Below, piece by piece: positions 1-11,783 of a stretch of 64,000 nucleotides of DNA (positions are counted from its first letter, which is position 1; the number at the start of each line of letters is the position of its first letter). Source of the DNA: Apodospora peruviana (Eukaryota > Ascomycota > Sordariomycetes > Sordariales > Lasiosphaeriaceae); NCBI GenBank assembly GCA_033439685.1, contig JAUEDM010000001.1, positions 7,626,001 through 7,690,000 of the forward strand, given 5' to 3'. Both the position numbers and the translations under genes were made by a program. The notes below the pieces were generated by a model. The model was not told the origin of the DNA, ran no database searches, and saw nothing but the letters and a program-made list of their open reading frames with translations.

Positions 1-716
1 GGTTTATTCGGCCTCGACAGGGAGGATGCACTTGGGACTACGGATACTGTCACTGGAGACGACCATGGTGCTGGCCAGTCGAAGAGGCTGATACATTTCA
101 AATTTGAGCCCATGGTGAGGATATTTTTCCAGGGGCTTTGATTGAGGAAATTTGTTTCTGAACATAACTGCTAACATACATGGGTTAGATTCTACACGTC
201 CTTACAGCATCGCAAGAGCACGCCCAGATGGTCGTCCAAGCCGGCATGAACGCCGGATTCCGCGAGACAGGCGCCGTGAGTCTCCTCGCGCGACATCATA
301 ACGAGGAAGCCAACCCGATGGTAGCTGTGCGTTCCACGGGCCTGTCCTTCGAGTCGCTCATAGGCGTCGAGAGTGCCTCCGGCGGCGGACGCTGCTGTAT
401 CGTGTCGCCGGAATACCTCCACCTTCTCGTCCAGGTCTCGCACGAGCGGTTTGCGGAGAACCGAAAGAGGATAGAGCGGTTCCGCGCCGCGCTAAAAACG
501 GCGTTTGCGAAACCTCCTGGGGCCGAGAATAAAAAGACGACGCCGGAGGGCTGGGAGGACAGTAATGCGAGGAGGGAGCGCAAGAGATTAGAAGGTCTGA
601 AAAGACGGGAAGAGCTTAGGAAAAAGGAGGAGGAGAGCCCGGCAAAGGAGGCTACGACGACGACGGATGAGGAACAATCACAGGATCCGGATCTCGGGTT
701 TGGGGTGTTTCTATAG
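1..716 (+). CDS. TYW3: tRNA wybutosine-synthesizing protein 3 (TYW3), 5' end outside window
   Basis: This is the C-terminal part of the S-adenosylmethionine-dependent methyltransferase that methylates the N4 position of the tricyclic base during wybutosine synthesis at position 37 of tRNA-Phe. The visible exons are 1-114 and 189-716, joined across an intron at 115-188 (GTGAGG...TTAG). The first visible exon ends in RLIHFKFEPM and the next continues ILHVLTASQEHAQM. The family blocks NAGFRETG, MVAVRSTGLSFE and NRKRIERF follow, as in animal and archaeal TYW3. A Lys/Glu-rich tail of about 60 residues follows the domain and is probably disordered. The N-terminal half lies outside the window. The gene converges on MIC19, with 310 bp between the stop codons. 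Confidence 0.9.
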
Positions 717-1026
717 CCTTTGACATACCGCTAAGATAAACAACTGGAATGGATGTCTTCATAATCCCGAGTGTCCATTCCCTCTCTTAGAGTATAAACA
801 CGCGGTATCCGTTGTTGTTTTCCCACTTCAAAGCGCGCATTAATAACATTAACAGTCGCACGCCGCTCCTTCTTTTGCCCGCTTATGATACATAAGGTAC
901 ACACATACACGCCACGCTCTTCTAGACCTATGGCTTATCGATGATTCGGGGCAAGATAATCATAACCCACCCCTTAAGCCCAGCTACAGCAAACAAAGTC
1001 TATTTCCTTTCCGTGACTAGGTACGC
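717..1026. other. Intergenic between convergent TYW3 and MIC19
   Basis: The 310-bp spacer between two convergent stop codons must carry both 3' UTRs and polyadenylation regions. I see no ORF or RNA gene in it. Confidence 0.6.
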
Positions 1027-1681
1027 CTAGCTAACCACCTTCTCAACCCACCCCTTCTCCAGCTTCCGGACCTCCTCTTTAAACTGCTCCACCTCACGCC
1101 AGCAGTCGAGCGGCCGCCGGTCGTTTTCCCGCAGACAACGTATCACCTCCCCGCGGGCCGCCTCCACGCTGTCCGGCAGGTCCCGGACCCTCCTGCGTTC
1201 CTCGAGCTTGGCCCGCAGCGCCTCAACCTCCTTGGATACCGTCTGCGTGCTATTCGGCTTGTTCTTTTGTTTCTGCTCGTCGTCGGCGGAAGCGGAGAGT
1301 TTCGCCTGTTCCTCGCGGAGGGCTTCGGCCTCCTGTGCCTGCAGTCGCCTCAGCTCGGCGGTCACGCGTGCTTGGATCTCGAGTTCGAGGGCTTGCTGGC
1401 GGGATACGTCGGTCTTGATTATAGTGTTAGCGAATAGGTACCCTTCCGGAATGGTTTGATCTGATCTTGCCCACCTCGGGATTTGACTGGAGTGCCTCGA
1501 TGAGGTCATGCGAGACGCCCGGCGCAGAGGACCTAGGTAGTCAGAAAGCAAAGATATTAGCTTCATGGTCAAGACACCGCAGAGCTTCTTGAGGTAAGGT
1601 ATATAGCTCGTGATGTAATTATAGGCAAACATACCCTTTCCACACCTGTGCGGAGGACGGCTTGGATGCGCTTGACCCCAT
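1027..1681 (-). CDS. MIC19: MICOS complex subunit Mic19
   Basis: Mic19 is an intermembrane-space subunit of the MICOS complex at mitochondrial cristae junctions. I reconstruct three exons on the minus strand: 1681-1635, 1532-1475 and 1413-1027, giving about 163 residues. The protein starts MGSSASKPSS, with Gly2 and Ser in the context expected for N-myristoylation, as in animal and fungal Mic19/CHCHD3. It continues through DLIEALQSNPETD and a central coiled-coil-like Glu/Gln/Arg-rich region starting RQQALELEIQARV. Near the C-terminus it has CLRENDRRPLDC, the single CX10C pair of the CHCH-like domain. Both introns have GT...AG ends and the joins preserve the family sequence, so the model is well supported. 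The open frame extends upstream to 1632 only because it reads into intron 1. Confidence 0.9.
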
Positions 1682-4600
1682 GATGGACGCCGGTCTTCAA
1701 TTGGCGCTGCGCTGCAGAGATATGCCTTGAGCGTGGTGGTGGGATTCCGGGATTTCGATATACGGCTCGTGGTGGTTCAACTTGTTTCGGTCGCGAATTC
1801 CCAAATCCGATGCCTTGGATATTCCGCGGCTTGCCAGGGGTCGGGAGCTTGGTGGTAGTGGTGGGCCGTGTGTCTCGCACGTTGCATATGCACTGTACGG
1901 GCTCGGCTCCATTTGATGGGACCCGGGTATAAATTTCACATGGCAGCAAAAGTTCAGACGAAGCAAACCTCTCCTTCGATTATTTTTCATACCACAAACG
2001 CCTCTCGATCACCATGCCAATGCTGTCTGTATGGCTCAAGATGAGTGCCGGTTCTTGTGTGAAGAAGGATACTGTGTACCCGCTGACATGACGGGACTTG
2101 GGTGCCAATTCACCTCAACAACACCAACGACGATGGTTTCCAAGTCGTCGTGTGCCTCGTCCCTCCACGGACGACATCCATCTTCCAAAGAATGTTTGCA
2201 CGGCAGGGATTCAGGAGTATACCTCAGTCAACAGAGAAATGCCATGATCACAATGGTACGTTCAAGATCTCACAACACCACGCACCCTTCTAGCTCTTCA
2301 CCATGATGCTTGCACTTTTTACAAAGTATTTGCTACTTCAGAGCTTGACAAGCAATGAGACCAACACACAGCACACTGAGCCAACTGAGCCTTCGCACAT
2401 CTTTCCCTACCCATACCCAGTTGCAAACAATGTGGCTAACTCGACGGAACAGTGTCTTCATCCGGCCGTTCGCCGCCAACCGACCTCGCCGACAGCACTT
2501 AATCACGTCCTAGAAAGACTATCTCGCCCGCATCCTGTGCTCTAGGGTCAGTTAGTATGCGTCACGTCCGAAGCCGAGTCGGATTTCATCACGTCTTTCG
2601 AAGGATTTGACCTTTTGAGAGGATTCGACTGCGGAGATGAACTCTCAACAGAGGCGCCATCGGTACTGTTTCCCTTTCGTGTACTGTTGCGTGATTGGGG
2701 CGCTTTTACGGCGACCGCCGTGTTCTCTTCATCTTCATTTACCCCTTTTGTGCGAAAGTGATTGTTATGACTTGCGGGCCAGCCGAGCGACCAGACAGGC
2801 CGAAAATTCTAGCCCGGTATGACACGGCAAGTCATACGGATAGAGATATGCTCATCACCGAGGTCGTGATCCTGCGAGCAACCTCAGTCAAGCCCCCATA
2901 GGCTTCATCTTTCTACTGTTGATCTGAGACCAAATCTCCAACCGGTTAGAGCTCTATCGATATAATACTTAACGAAAACGATGCTTGGTGAACTCGAGTT
3001 CCCTGCTTGACACCACGCGCTTATCGGACACTAGAAATGCTATGTACGACCACAGCAAGGGAATACATCTGTTTGCGTATAACCAAAGTGTCACCTCAAT
3101 AGAGCGACAGCTTTGTGAGAAATCACGTCTAATGTTGAGGTCTCGTAGTCTTTGACGGATAAGGGTTATGCAACACATGAGTTTTGGCCAAAAGCTATGC
3201 TGATGTCAGCTTCCACTTGCTATGGCATTAGAGTTGTATGCAGTATTTGTACACTGCGAAATATGCATTGCGCGAGTTGCTCTCCTTGGCTGAGGGGATC
3301 TCTCTGGCGCGGGCGCAGGGCGGCGGTGAGATGGCTGGCCGGCTGCCCGCTGCCGTGCGTTTTCGTCCTCACAAAGAGAGTGCATGCCTTATACATAATA
3401 ACCTTTGACGGTAATGGAAGGTATCCTAAGGTATGTTATCCGTATGTGCGACGCGAAAACCGCAACGGAAATCTCGAATCCGATGCAGTGTATCCGTAAA
3501 TCCGTAAGAATGAAATGCAAAGAGTCCACTTTTCTGCACGACAGCAGATTCAAGGCAATCGCAAGATTTCTCCGTGTCGCAGGTCAAAGGTTGAAAAGTT
3601 GCCCGTTTTGGAAATGCTGCCCGCGAGCCAGCCTATCACGATGGCGTCTGCCTTTGATTTCCCCTGGAAGCCTGGACGTGCCTGTGCCCAACGGTGGGTG
3701 GCGGGAAGATGAACCGTGCTGGCGGGCGGTCTCCAGAAATGAGCAAGGGGGAAACGCGCCCTGTCGAAACAGCCGACCAATCAGAAGCGTCATCCCGCTC
3801 AGCTGCATTGGCTTCTGAATCCGCCGCGGGCAAGCCTCACCCTATGAATCCAATGACCGAGCATTTTCGTTTCCCCGAGCAAGCTGGCAAGCAAACATTC
3901 GGTGATCCGATCCACAGGCCACCCAAGCGAGCGGTGGCAGCACCGAGATGGGGTTCGTCTGGCCGCCTGCCGTATTGTTGCTCGTGATAGGATCTCGTGC
4001 GTCCGGGGCAAAGAACTAAGAACTTTGCCCATCGGGTTGCGTTGGTGGTCAGGCCGTTGCGCCCCTTCTTCTTTCTTCGCCAGGGGTACCCGTGGCGCAC
4101 CCGCTTCGGTGGTTGGACAAGAGGTGAGCATTGCAAGGTTCGTGATGTCGATTCTTGTCGTACAGATTATCCGTACATGCGCCACAACCTCAGGGGAAAT
4201 GGCACGATAGGTTTCCCGAGCGAGTGCTCACCGGGGGGAGCCGCTCCTCTCTCTTTTTCTCTCTTATTCATCTCAACACCGACTTTCCCTTGCTTTCTTC
4301 CGAACCACCTACGGTTTTCCCCTCCGTTCTTTTTTATTGCTCTCTTTCGGTGCTGTGCGCAGTAGAGAGATCTCGCTCCTTATATTTGGTGTTACGATTA
4401 GCAAGCGTCCGGATGAAAACTGAGTGACGACTCGAGCACCTCCTCTCCTACCTGACGCATCTCAATATCCAAAGCAGTCACGGTCGATTCACACTCCTCA
4501 CACTCTTTTCGTGCTGTTAAGCTCGACGTCATCTTTATTATATCTTCATTCCAGTCCGGACTGCTACTACTCGCACAAAAGCCTTTTTTTTCTTGCGGTG

Positions 4601-5277
4601 TTATTTCTGCTTCGGAAGGTGCTGTGCACAACATTCCCGACCCTCATTTACTTTTGCCTTGGAAACGAAAACCAAAAGGTGCGACCACGGGAAACCCATC
4701 GAGCGAACAGCACCTACTTTACACAGTTATTCGTCATTATTATTCTTTTCTCCGCTTCGGACTCGAGAACAGCTCCCGACCTGTATATTACGCCCACTTG
4801 ACCCGCCTCACGCAAATCGACCCGCTGGGTCTCCAGGTCGAAGGCGTTGTCGTCATCCTGATAGTCGATCTGCCCAGTTGTCCTTCGAACACGACCCGAC
4901 TCACGTTGGGACTGGGGTGCTATCCTCCAAGAGAGCAGGAGGTCGTCGCTGTTGGGCGAATAGGGCGAGGAGTCTGCGTACAGAGGCGCTGATTTCCATT
5001 GTTCGGCCGAGGATCACCTATTGTTGCGTTCGCAACAAAGACAGTCGGCCTGTGACATCGACAGTCGAGCTCTTCATTGCCCTCCACTGTCTCACACACA
5101 ATGGTCTTGTTTGTCGGCTGCCTTTCCTCTCCTATATAAAAACGTCCTCTTCTCACGGTTGCCAAGGTTCCGGGTCACGATCACGAATATTTGCGTGCTT
5201 CCCTTTGGGCTTCATACGATACATTACCAGCTTGCCATTCTTCTCATCTTCGAGCGCTGGACCGCTTACAACTCAAG
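1682..5277. other. 3.6-kb intergenic region, no supported gene
   Basis: This separates the divergent MIC19 and ferric reductase genes. Short open frames occur, but none shows a domain, a splice-consistent model or family similarity that I recognise. From about 4,240 the plus strand is rich in CT tracts, typical of a fungal promoter and long 5' leader for the downstream reductase. The open frame 4593-5426 looks fortuitous because it begins at TTG and overlaps the reductase start in another frame. Confidence 0.5.
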
Positions 5278-7173
5278 ATGGATTTCCAACGACGCAACGT
5301 CGCTTCTTTGGCAACTGGTCTTGTCCCAACAGGAACGCTGCACCTACGAGACGCGAGAGGTGTATTAGCAACAACAGTCCAGACACATGCGGCGCCGACA
5401 CCCGACTCTACCATTGCGCCCTTTAACACGGGGCTCAATGGGGTCAATCAGCCGATGAACTTTCTGTTTCGGGACGCGTTATGGTGGACCTTGGGGTTAC
5501 TGGCCGTGGTGGTGCTCAGTGTCCGGATAATCGAACTGGTGTGGGCCAAGGTACGACTGTGGGCGGCCATTTCCGTGTCAGGACAGAAGCAAGGCTACTG
5601 GAAGGTGAAGCAGTGGAGCTGGATGCCGGGGGTGAAGAAGAACCTCATCTACGCGCCTTTTTGGAAGAAACGACACAACCGAGAAGTTCGCTTCTCAAGC
5701 GCCATAAATCTCGGGACTCTGCCTACGAGGCTTCAAGGTATCGTCCTTATAGCGTATCTGGCAAGCAACCTGGCTTACATGTTCGTTCTGAATTGGAGGA
5801 ACGAGAACAAATATGAACTCTGCGCCGAGCTCCGCGGAAGGTCTGGAACGCTGGCGGTAGTAAACATGATTCCGCTTTTCATCTTCGCGGCCCGGAATAA
5901 CCCGCTCATTGCATGGCTCCAGATAAGCTTCGACACTTACAACCTACTCCACCGCTGGATGGGTCGGGTCGTTGTTGTCGAAGCTGTGGTTCACTTTATC
6001 GCCTGGGATATCGTTCAAGTCGCAGACGGCGGTTGGGAGAGCGTGAAGGAGAAAATCCTCAACGATCGATTCATCGGTTCCGGCATGGTGGCCACAATCG
6101 CCTTGGTACTCGTCTTGATCCTGTCAGTCTCACCGATTCGACACGCCTTTTACGAGACTTTCCTAGTCGGCCACATCATTATGGCCTTCATCATTCTGGC
6201 CGGCACATGGGTTCATTGCGTGACGGCTGGCATTGCAGGCGGTCTTCCCCAGCTTCCGTGGGTAATCGCTATTGCCGTGCTATGGAATGCTGAGCGGGTG
6301 GCCCGCTTAATCCGGATAGCGTATTGCAACTGGACTCGCAATGGGCACACCAAGGCTATTATCGAGGCGCTCCCCGGCGAGGCGACCCGCGTGACGATGC
6401 GCCTGCCCCAGGTCATCAACGTACGCCCCGGACAGCATGCCTATCTCCGGTTCGCGCGGATAAGGGGTTGGGAGAACCATCCCTTCTCCATCGCCTGGTT
6501 CGAGCACGAATATGAGGAGGAAATCTTACCAACCACCGAGAAACAGACCAAGCCGCTTCGAAAGCCCATCGCCACCAAAGTGGGCTTTGTCATTGGCGCT
6601 CATACCGGCGTCACTCGCAAGCTTTTTGATGCCGCCGAAGCCCATCCTTCTCGAGCCATCACGATGAGCGCGGCCTTTGAAGGGCCGTACGCTGGCCACC
6701 ACAGCCTGGACAGCTACGGGCATTGCGTCTTGTTCGCCGGCGCAACGGGCATCACGCACCAGATGAGCTACCTGAGACATCTGATCGAGGGCTTCAACGA
6801 GGCCATCGTCGCTACACGCCGTATCACGCTTGTGTGGGTCGTTCGAGACTATGAAGCGCTGGAATGGGTGCGGCCCTGGATGGACAAGGTACTGCGAATG
6901 CCCAACCGCAAGGAGCTGCTGCAGGTCAAACTCTTCGTCACCAGACCGAAGCGGGCGCGCGAGGTGGTCTCGCCTTCGACCACGGTGCAGATGTTTCCCG
7001 GGCGGCCCAACATACCGATGCTCCTGCTCAAGGAAGTGCACGAGCAGCTGGGTGCCATGTGCGTCACTGTCTGTGGCCCCGGCGGGCTTTCTGACGATGT
7101 CCGAAAGTCTGTGAGGGATGTCCAGGCGGCGGGAACGGTGGTAGATTTCTTTTCTGAGGAATTTTCGTGGTAG
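5278..7173 (+). CDS. Ferric-chelate reductase-like flavocytochrome (FRE/NOX superfamily)
   Basis: This is a membrane flavocytochrome of about 631 residues that moves electrons from NADPH through FAD and two haems across the plasma membrane, most likely to reduce Fe(III) or Cu(II). It has no intron. The transmembrane core carries two His pairs with the diagnostic 13-residue spacing, H225/H239 and H299/H313. The FAD-binding motif HPFS is at 401-404, an NADPH-binding GATG motif is near 488, and CGPGG near 599 is the second nucleotide-binding element. I chose the ATG at 5278 (MDFQRRN) rather than the upstream frame opening at 5191, because the extra 29 residues lack a signal peptide and look like leader sequence. 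Which metal it reduces cannot be read from sequence. A NOX role is less likely because the protein lacks EF-hands and is FRE-like in its loops. Confidence 0.88.
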   Translation: MDFQRRNVASLATGLVPTGTLHLRDARGVLATTVQTHAAPTPDSTIAPFNTGLNGVNQPMNFLFRDALWWTLGLLAVVVLSVRIIELVWAKVRLWAAISVSGQKQGYWKVKQWSWMPGVKKNLIYAPFWKKRHNREVRFSSAINLGTLPTRLQGIVLIAYLASNLAYMFVLNWRNENKYELCAELRGRSGTLAVVNMIPLFIFAARNNPLIAWLQISFDTYNLLHRWMGRVVVVEAVVHFIAWDIVQVADGGWESVKEKILNDRFIGSGMVATIALVLVLILSVSPIRHAFYETFLVGHIIMAFIILAGTWVHCVTAGIAGGLPQLPWVIAIAVLWNAERVARLIRIAYCNWTRNGHTKAIIEALPGEATRVTMRLPQVINVRPGQHAYLRFARIRGWENHPFSIAWFEHEYEEEILPTTEKQTKPLRKPIATKVGFVIGAHTGVTRKLFDAAEAHPSRAITMSAAFEGPYAGHHSLDSYGHCVLFAGATGITHQMSYLRHLIEGFNEAIVATRRITLVWVVRDYEALEWVRPWMDKVLRMPNRKELLQVKLFVTRPKRAREVVSPSTTVQMFPGRPNIPMLLLKEVHEQLGAMCVTVCGPGGLSDDVRKSVRDVQAAGTVVDFFSEEFSW

Positions 7174-9648
7174 AATTTTGGTTTCATTTAGATGACCTGG
7201 CGTTTTTCTTAACACTTTTCTTAAGCCACCTTTTTTTTTTTGGCAAGGCCGGTAGGCCGAGATTTTGGGCGTATTTTCGACAAAGAAGTAAATCATATCT
7301 CTTTTCGATCCTTCTTGTTTTCCTGCCCTTTATACAGTCGGTCGTTCAAGGAACGGCGGTTGTCATGCATAAAGCATCAACATGAAGTGTTGCATTTGTA
7401 TTGTACATAATGATCTTTCTTTTCCCCCACTGTGTACTCCCTCATATTTATGATGCTTTGTACATATCTCATGACAGTACGGTTCGGTATCCCAGGCACC
7501 TACCTGGCCTGTCAATAGCTAAGCTAATACTTGACTCAACACATATGCTGTGCGTCTTTGTGAAGTGATTATACTCTGTACCTCAACCGGTTTCGCTATA
7601 AGTACGTATGTGATGGTTGATGTGTCGGGACAGATTTAGTAGCGTCAGGGAAACGGTCACATTTGAGGCTCACACATATCCAAATATTCCATTTGAAGGT
7701 TCTCCTTTAAGTTGTTTTCCCGCCTTTCTACGTCATAGATATTTCCAGAACAACGCTCTCATGTCAAGTAGAAACTACACTGTACGTAGTTGAATATGCC
7801 CGCTTCGGCCTTCCTGGAGTCGTGGGGGAAAAAATCACCGATATAGGCAAATATTAATACCACCTCATTCTACAACTGTGTGGCTTGCTGTTCCGGCCGA
7901 CATTGTCCTAGGGTTGAGTGGTCCATACATACCTCACTTGATTGGTTTGGTTGTAACAAACGGTGGGCTGTTATATAGGTTGCTGTAGTGTTGTAGTAAA
8001 GGGATGGCCGGGGAAGTGAGGTCCTACATCCCCGTTTTCCTCGTGTACGTAGGTAGTATATCCGAAGGATACCCACTAGATTTGAGGCAGTAAAGCTTTC
8101 AGGTTCCAGGCACGAACGACGTCCCGTCTCTGTGGGTGTGCATCATGCTGTACACCTGGACGGGCCACAACGGTTGCGTTGAGGTTAGCGAGCCAATCCC
8201 AACACAGTCTTGAGAACACCAACTTATATGTTGTCACCGACGTCGGTCAGGACGGGCATTGCTACTCCATAATTCACTGTTGTGACCTGTACGTCATGGA
8301 AGTCAAGATTCGTTCGCCTTTTCGGTCTTCAATTATGTACCGTAGCCAGGTATTCTCTTGAGGTAGGTAGTATGTTCGGGCTGTAGCGCAAGTTGAGGTG
8401 TATTCGGACGATAGAAAATAGAATACCACCTCGCTTGAGGTAAGGATGGACAGCGACCCCAACGATCAGTGCCACGAGCGACTCACTCAATGCCTGCCCG
8501 GCCGCTGTCACTGGCATCACGTCGCCGCGCATATGCTGGTGATACAGAATGAGGGGGAACGTGTTCACTCCCACGCCTTCCTACAGTTTGGAATTGACTA
8601 TTGCGTGATGCGTCGTGCAAGGCAACCCTAGTTTAGCCATTTCAGCTTCAAGATAGTGGGGATCTGAGAAAGAGAAGATGAGACTGAGAGGTTTCCCAGT
8701 GAGAAGCGGGGGACGCTGCGGGTAATGCACCCACTTCCATGGCAAGGATCCGCCGCTCGGCTTCCAGCGGCAGTGGTCGCCCATTCTCCGGGGGCCGGAG
8801 ACGGACGGCCGTCAAGGTCCCTCTTCCGTCCACATGAGGTACCATTATGGTCATTACCGGATCGACATCAGGTGAGGTCGCAGACGAGGACGACAGGTCG
8901 CGAGTGGGATCAGAATATCCCAACGGCCAATGTTTGCCGTGCCTTTTCCCTTCTTCTTCTCCCTCCTCTTTCTCGGATGAGCTTCTCGCATACGCAGCAT
9001 GCACGACAAGCGGGGGAGTGGAAAACGGGGGTACCTAGACCCCCGCCAAATATTTTCTTCGCCGACGAGCCAATCACGCACGGCCTCGTTACAGACGCCC
9101 GCGGCTTTGAACCAAAGTTGTTCTCAGTACCTAGCCTCACTGGAAACGGGTCGGATGGTGGCAAGGGAAAAGAAGAGTCGGGAGTCGAAAGGCGTGGTGG
9201 GGATAAAACAAGCAAGAACCTGGCTTCGCTTCGCCGGCTTCGTTCGTCGTCGTGTATCCATTCTTTTCTCCTCCGTTGCCGTAACGGGATCTGGCCGAAC
9301 GGACCAAGCCGACTTTGAGCTGCTGCAACTCGAACTGTTCTGCTATGACTCAAGCGTTTAGCTCGCCAGTCACATCGAATACAAAACCTTGTAATACTTC
9401 TGCAAAACAGTTTCCGTATTTACGCAGGAAACCAATTCACTTTATTGCAAATATTCCCGTGATATCCATACACAAAGTCGACGTTGAACATTCCTTCCAC
9501 AACTACCCAACTTCCCCACATCTTCAAATAAGAAGAAATCGACCCCTCATTTCGTCACTCTCAAATTCAGTATCCGAAAAGCTTAAAACAAGGGTTTTCT
9601 TTCCAATTGACAAAACCTGGCCCCCCCGCATCCCGTCCACCACACACA
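7174..9648. other. 2.5-kb intergenic region upstream of LEU4
   Basis: No gene is supported. The stretch holds the 3' UTR of the reductase, a long AT-moderate spacer and the LEU4 promoter. Two CPC1/Gcn4-type TGACTCA heptamers occur, at 7532-7538 and 9346-9352. Several open frames around 8.5-9.3 kb overlap each other on both strands and carry no recognisable domain. Confidence 0.5.
9346..9352. promoter_or_regulatory. Putative CPC1/Gcn4 binding site in the LEU4 promoter
   Basis: The heptamer TGACTCA matches the core bound by the bZIP activator of general (cross-pathway) amino-acid control. It lies about 300 bp upstream of the LEU4 start codon, and LEU4 is a known target of this control in yeasts. 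A single 7-mer can occur by chance, so occupancy is inferred only. Confidence 0.4.
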
Positions 9649-11783
9649 ATGCCTATGTAAGTTGAGACCTTGACGACTTGCGCCGCACCTCAGTACCACG
9701 AACCACAAGCACACTGACACCTTTGCCGTGCTCTAGGCTCAGGGACCCCTCGAAAAAGTACAAGAGGTTCCCTCCTCTAAACCTCGAGAACCGCCAATGG
9801 CCTGATAAGACCATCGACAAGGCGCCACGATGGCTCGCAACCGACCTCAGAGATGGCAACCAGAGCTTGGTCGACCCCATGGTCCGTCAAATACCCCCGC
9901 TAAAAGGCTAATCCCTCTCGTTCTTCCTACTACGAGCACAAGCTGACTGCTCCTCTAGAACGGCGACCAGAAGTGGGAATATTTCCAGATGCTCTGCGAG
10001 CTGGGCTACAAGGAGATCGAAGTGTCCTTCCCGTCAGCCTCACAAACCGACTTCGACTTTACAAGACGTTTGATCGAGACCCCTGGTGCCGTACCCGACG
10101 ATGTCGCTCTACAGGTCCTGTCTGCTTGCCGGGAAGATCTTATTAGGCGTACCGTCGACTCTGTTAAGGGCGCCAAGAAAGCCATTATTCACATCTATCT
10201 CGCCACCAGCGAGTGTTTCCGGAGGATCGTCTTTGGCTTTACGGAAGAACAGAGCATTGAGTTGGCGAGCAAGTGTGCTGCTCTGGTCAGGTCTCTCACC
10301 AAGGATGACCCATCACAGTCGGCGACCGAATGGGGTTTCGAGTTTAGCCCCGAGTGCTTCTCCGACAGCAGCCCCGAGTTCGTGATCAGGATCTGCGAGG
10401 CGGTCAAAGCCGCGTGGGAGCCTACAGTGGAGAACCCCATCATCTTCAACCTCCCGGCGACGGTGGAGGTGGCGACACCCAACGTCTATGCCGACCAGAT
10501 CGAGTACTTCTGCCGCAACATTACTGAGCGCGAGAAGATTTGTGTCTCTCTCCACCCCCACAATGACCGAGGATGTGCGGTAGCGGCGGCGGAACTGGCG
10601 CAGATGGCTGGAGCTGACCGGGTAGAAGGATGCCTCTTTGGCAATGGGGAGCGTACCGGCAATGTTGACCTCGTTACCCTTGCCCTGAATCTCTACACTC
10701 AAGGAGTCACTCCCAACGTTGACTTCTCCAATCTCGCCAAGGTCATCAAAGTCGTAGAGGAGTGCAATAAAATCGAGGTGCACCCTCGCGCTCCATATGG
10801 TGGCTCCCTGGTTGTGTGTGCTTTCAGCGGCTCACATCAAGACGCGATCAAGAAAGGCTTCCAGCTGCGCGAGAAGGAAGGAAAGGAGTACGACGACTAC
10901 TGGCAGGTTCCGTATCTTCCGCTCGACCCCAAGGACATTGGCCGCGACTACCAGGCGGTTATTCGCGTCAACTCTCAGAGTGGAAAGGGAGGTGCAGCAT
11001 GGATCATCCAGCAGCACCTCCACCTCGACCTACCACGTGGCTTGCAAGTTGCCTTCTCGAAGGTTGTCCAGAAAATGGCAGATGGCAAGGGCAGAGAGCT
11101 TCTCCCTACAGAGATCACAGAGCTGTTCCAGCAAACGTATTCCCTCGATAACAACCCGCGCTTCAATATCGTCGATTACTCGATTACGCCGGATCGGTCC
11201 AACTCGCCGGCGCCACCTGCACCGGGAAAGACTCAAGATACCAAAAATCTTATGAGGGTGTTCGAGGGTGTTGTTGCCATTGACGGGAAGGAGTATAAGC
11301 TCCGTGGACGCGGGAATGGCCCGATTTCTTCTCTGGCTAATGCCCTCAGAACTATTGGTGTCGACCTCGACGTTCAGGATTATAAGGAGCATGCTGTTGG
11401 ACGAGGTCGCGAGGTCAAGGCCGTGACTTATATCGAATGCACGACACCAGCGTCGGAAGACAAGGTCTGGGGTGTGGGTCTCCATGAAGACGTGGTGCAA
11501 AGCTCGCTGATTGCCCTCCTGAGTGCTGCCAGTAACGTAAGTATCTCTTCGTTTCAGCCGATATAGGACTAACAGCTAACTGTATTGTTTGCAATAGTTC
11601 GTCCTCAGCCGTAACGGGAGCCCTTTGTTGGCCAAACCGATTCCTCAACGCGCTCTCAGCCGTGAGCTCGATCTTGAGGCAACGACCAACGGGACGACCA
11701 ACGGAACCAACGGAACGAAGGTGCCCGAGATAAAGGTGTCTAATATTATTCAAGCCCTAGAAGCAAAGGCGGACGAGATGTAA
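9649..11783 (+). CDS. LEU4: 2-isopropylmalate synthase (alpha-IPM synthase)
   Basis: This enzyme condenses acetyl-CoA with 2-ketoisovalerate, the first committed step of leucine synthesis. Exons are 9649-9656, 9737-9881, 9959-11536 and 11598-11783, encoding 638 residues. The TIM-barrel motif TDLRDGNQ is at about 38-45, HPHNDRG is at about 250-256, and GGDLVV-type and GSHQDAIKKG blocks follow. A C-terminal leucine-binding regulatory domain includes GRGNGPISSL. A Thr/Asn/Gly-rich linker (TTNGTTNGTNGT) lies near the end. The first coding exon has only 8 nt (MP plus two bases). The protein starts directly at MPMLRDPSKKYK and lacks the mitochondrial presequence seen in the long form of yeast Leu4. 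Its frame is open upstream to about 9532 but holds no ATG. Feedback inhibition by leucine is expected from the regulatory domain. Confidence 0.94.

Noticed and set aside
4593..5426. 277-residue open frame upstream of the ferric reductase
   Set aside because: It starts with TTG, overlaps the reductase start in another frame, has Arg/Ser/Cys-rich random composition and no domain. It is probably leader or promoter DNA.
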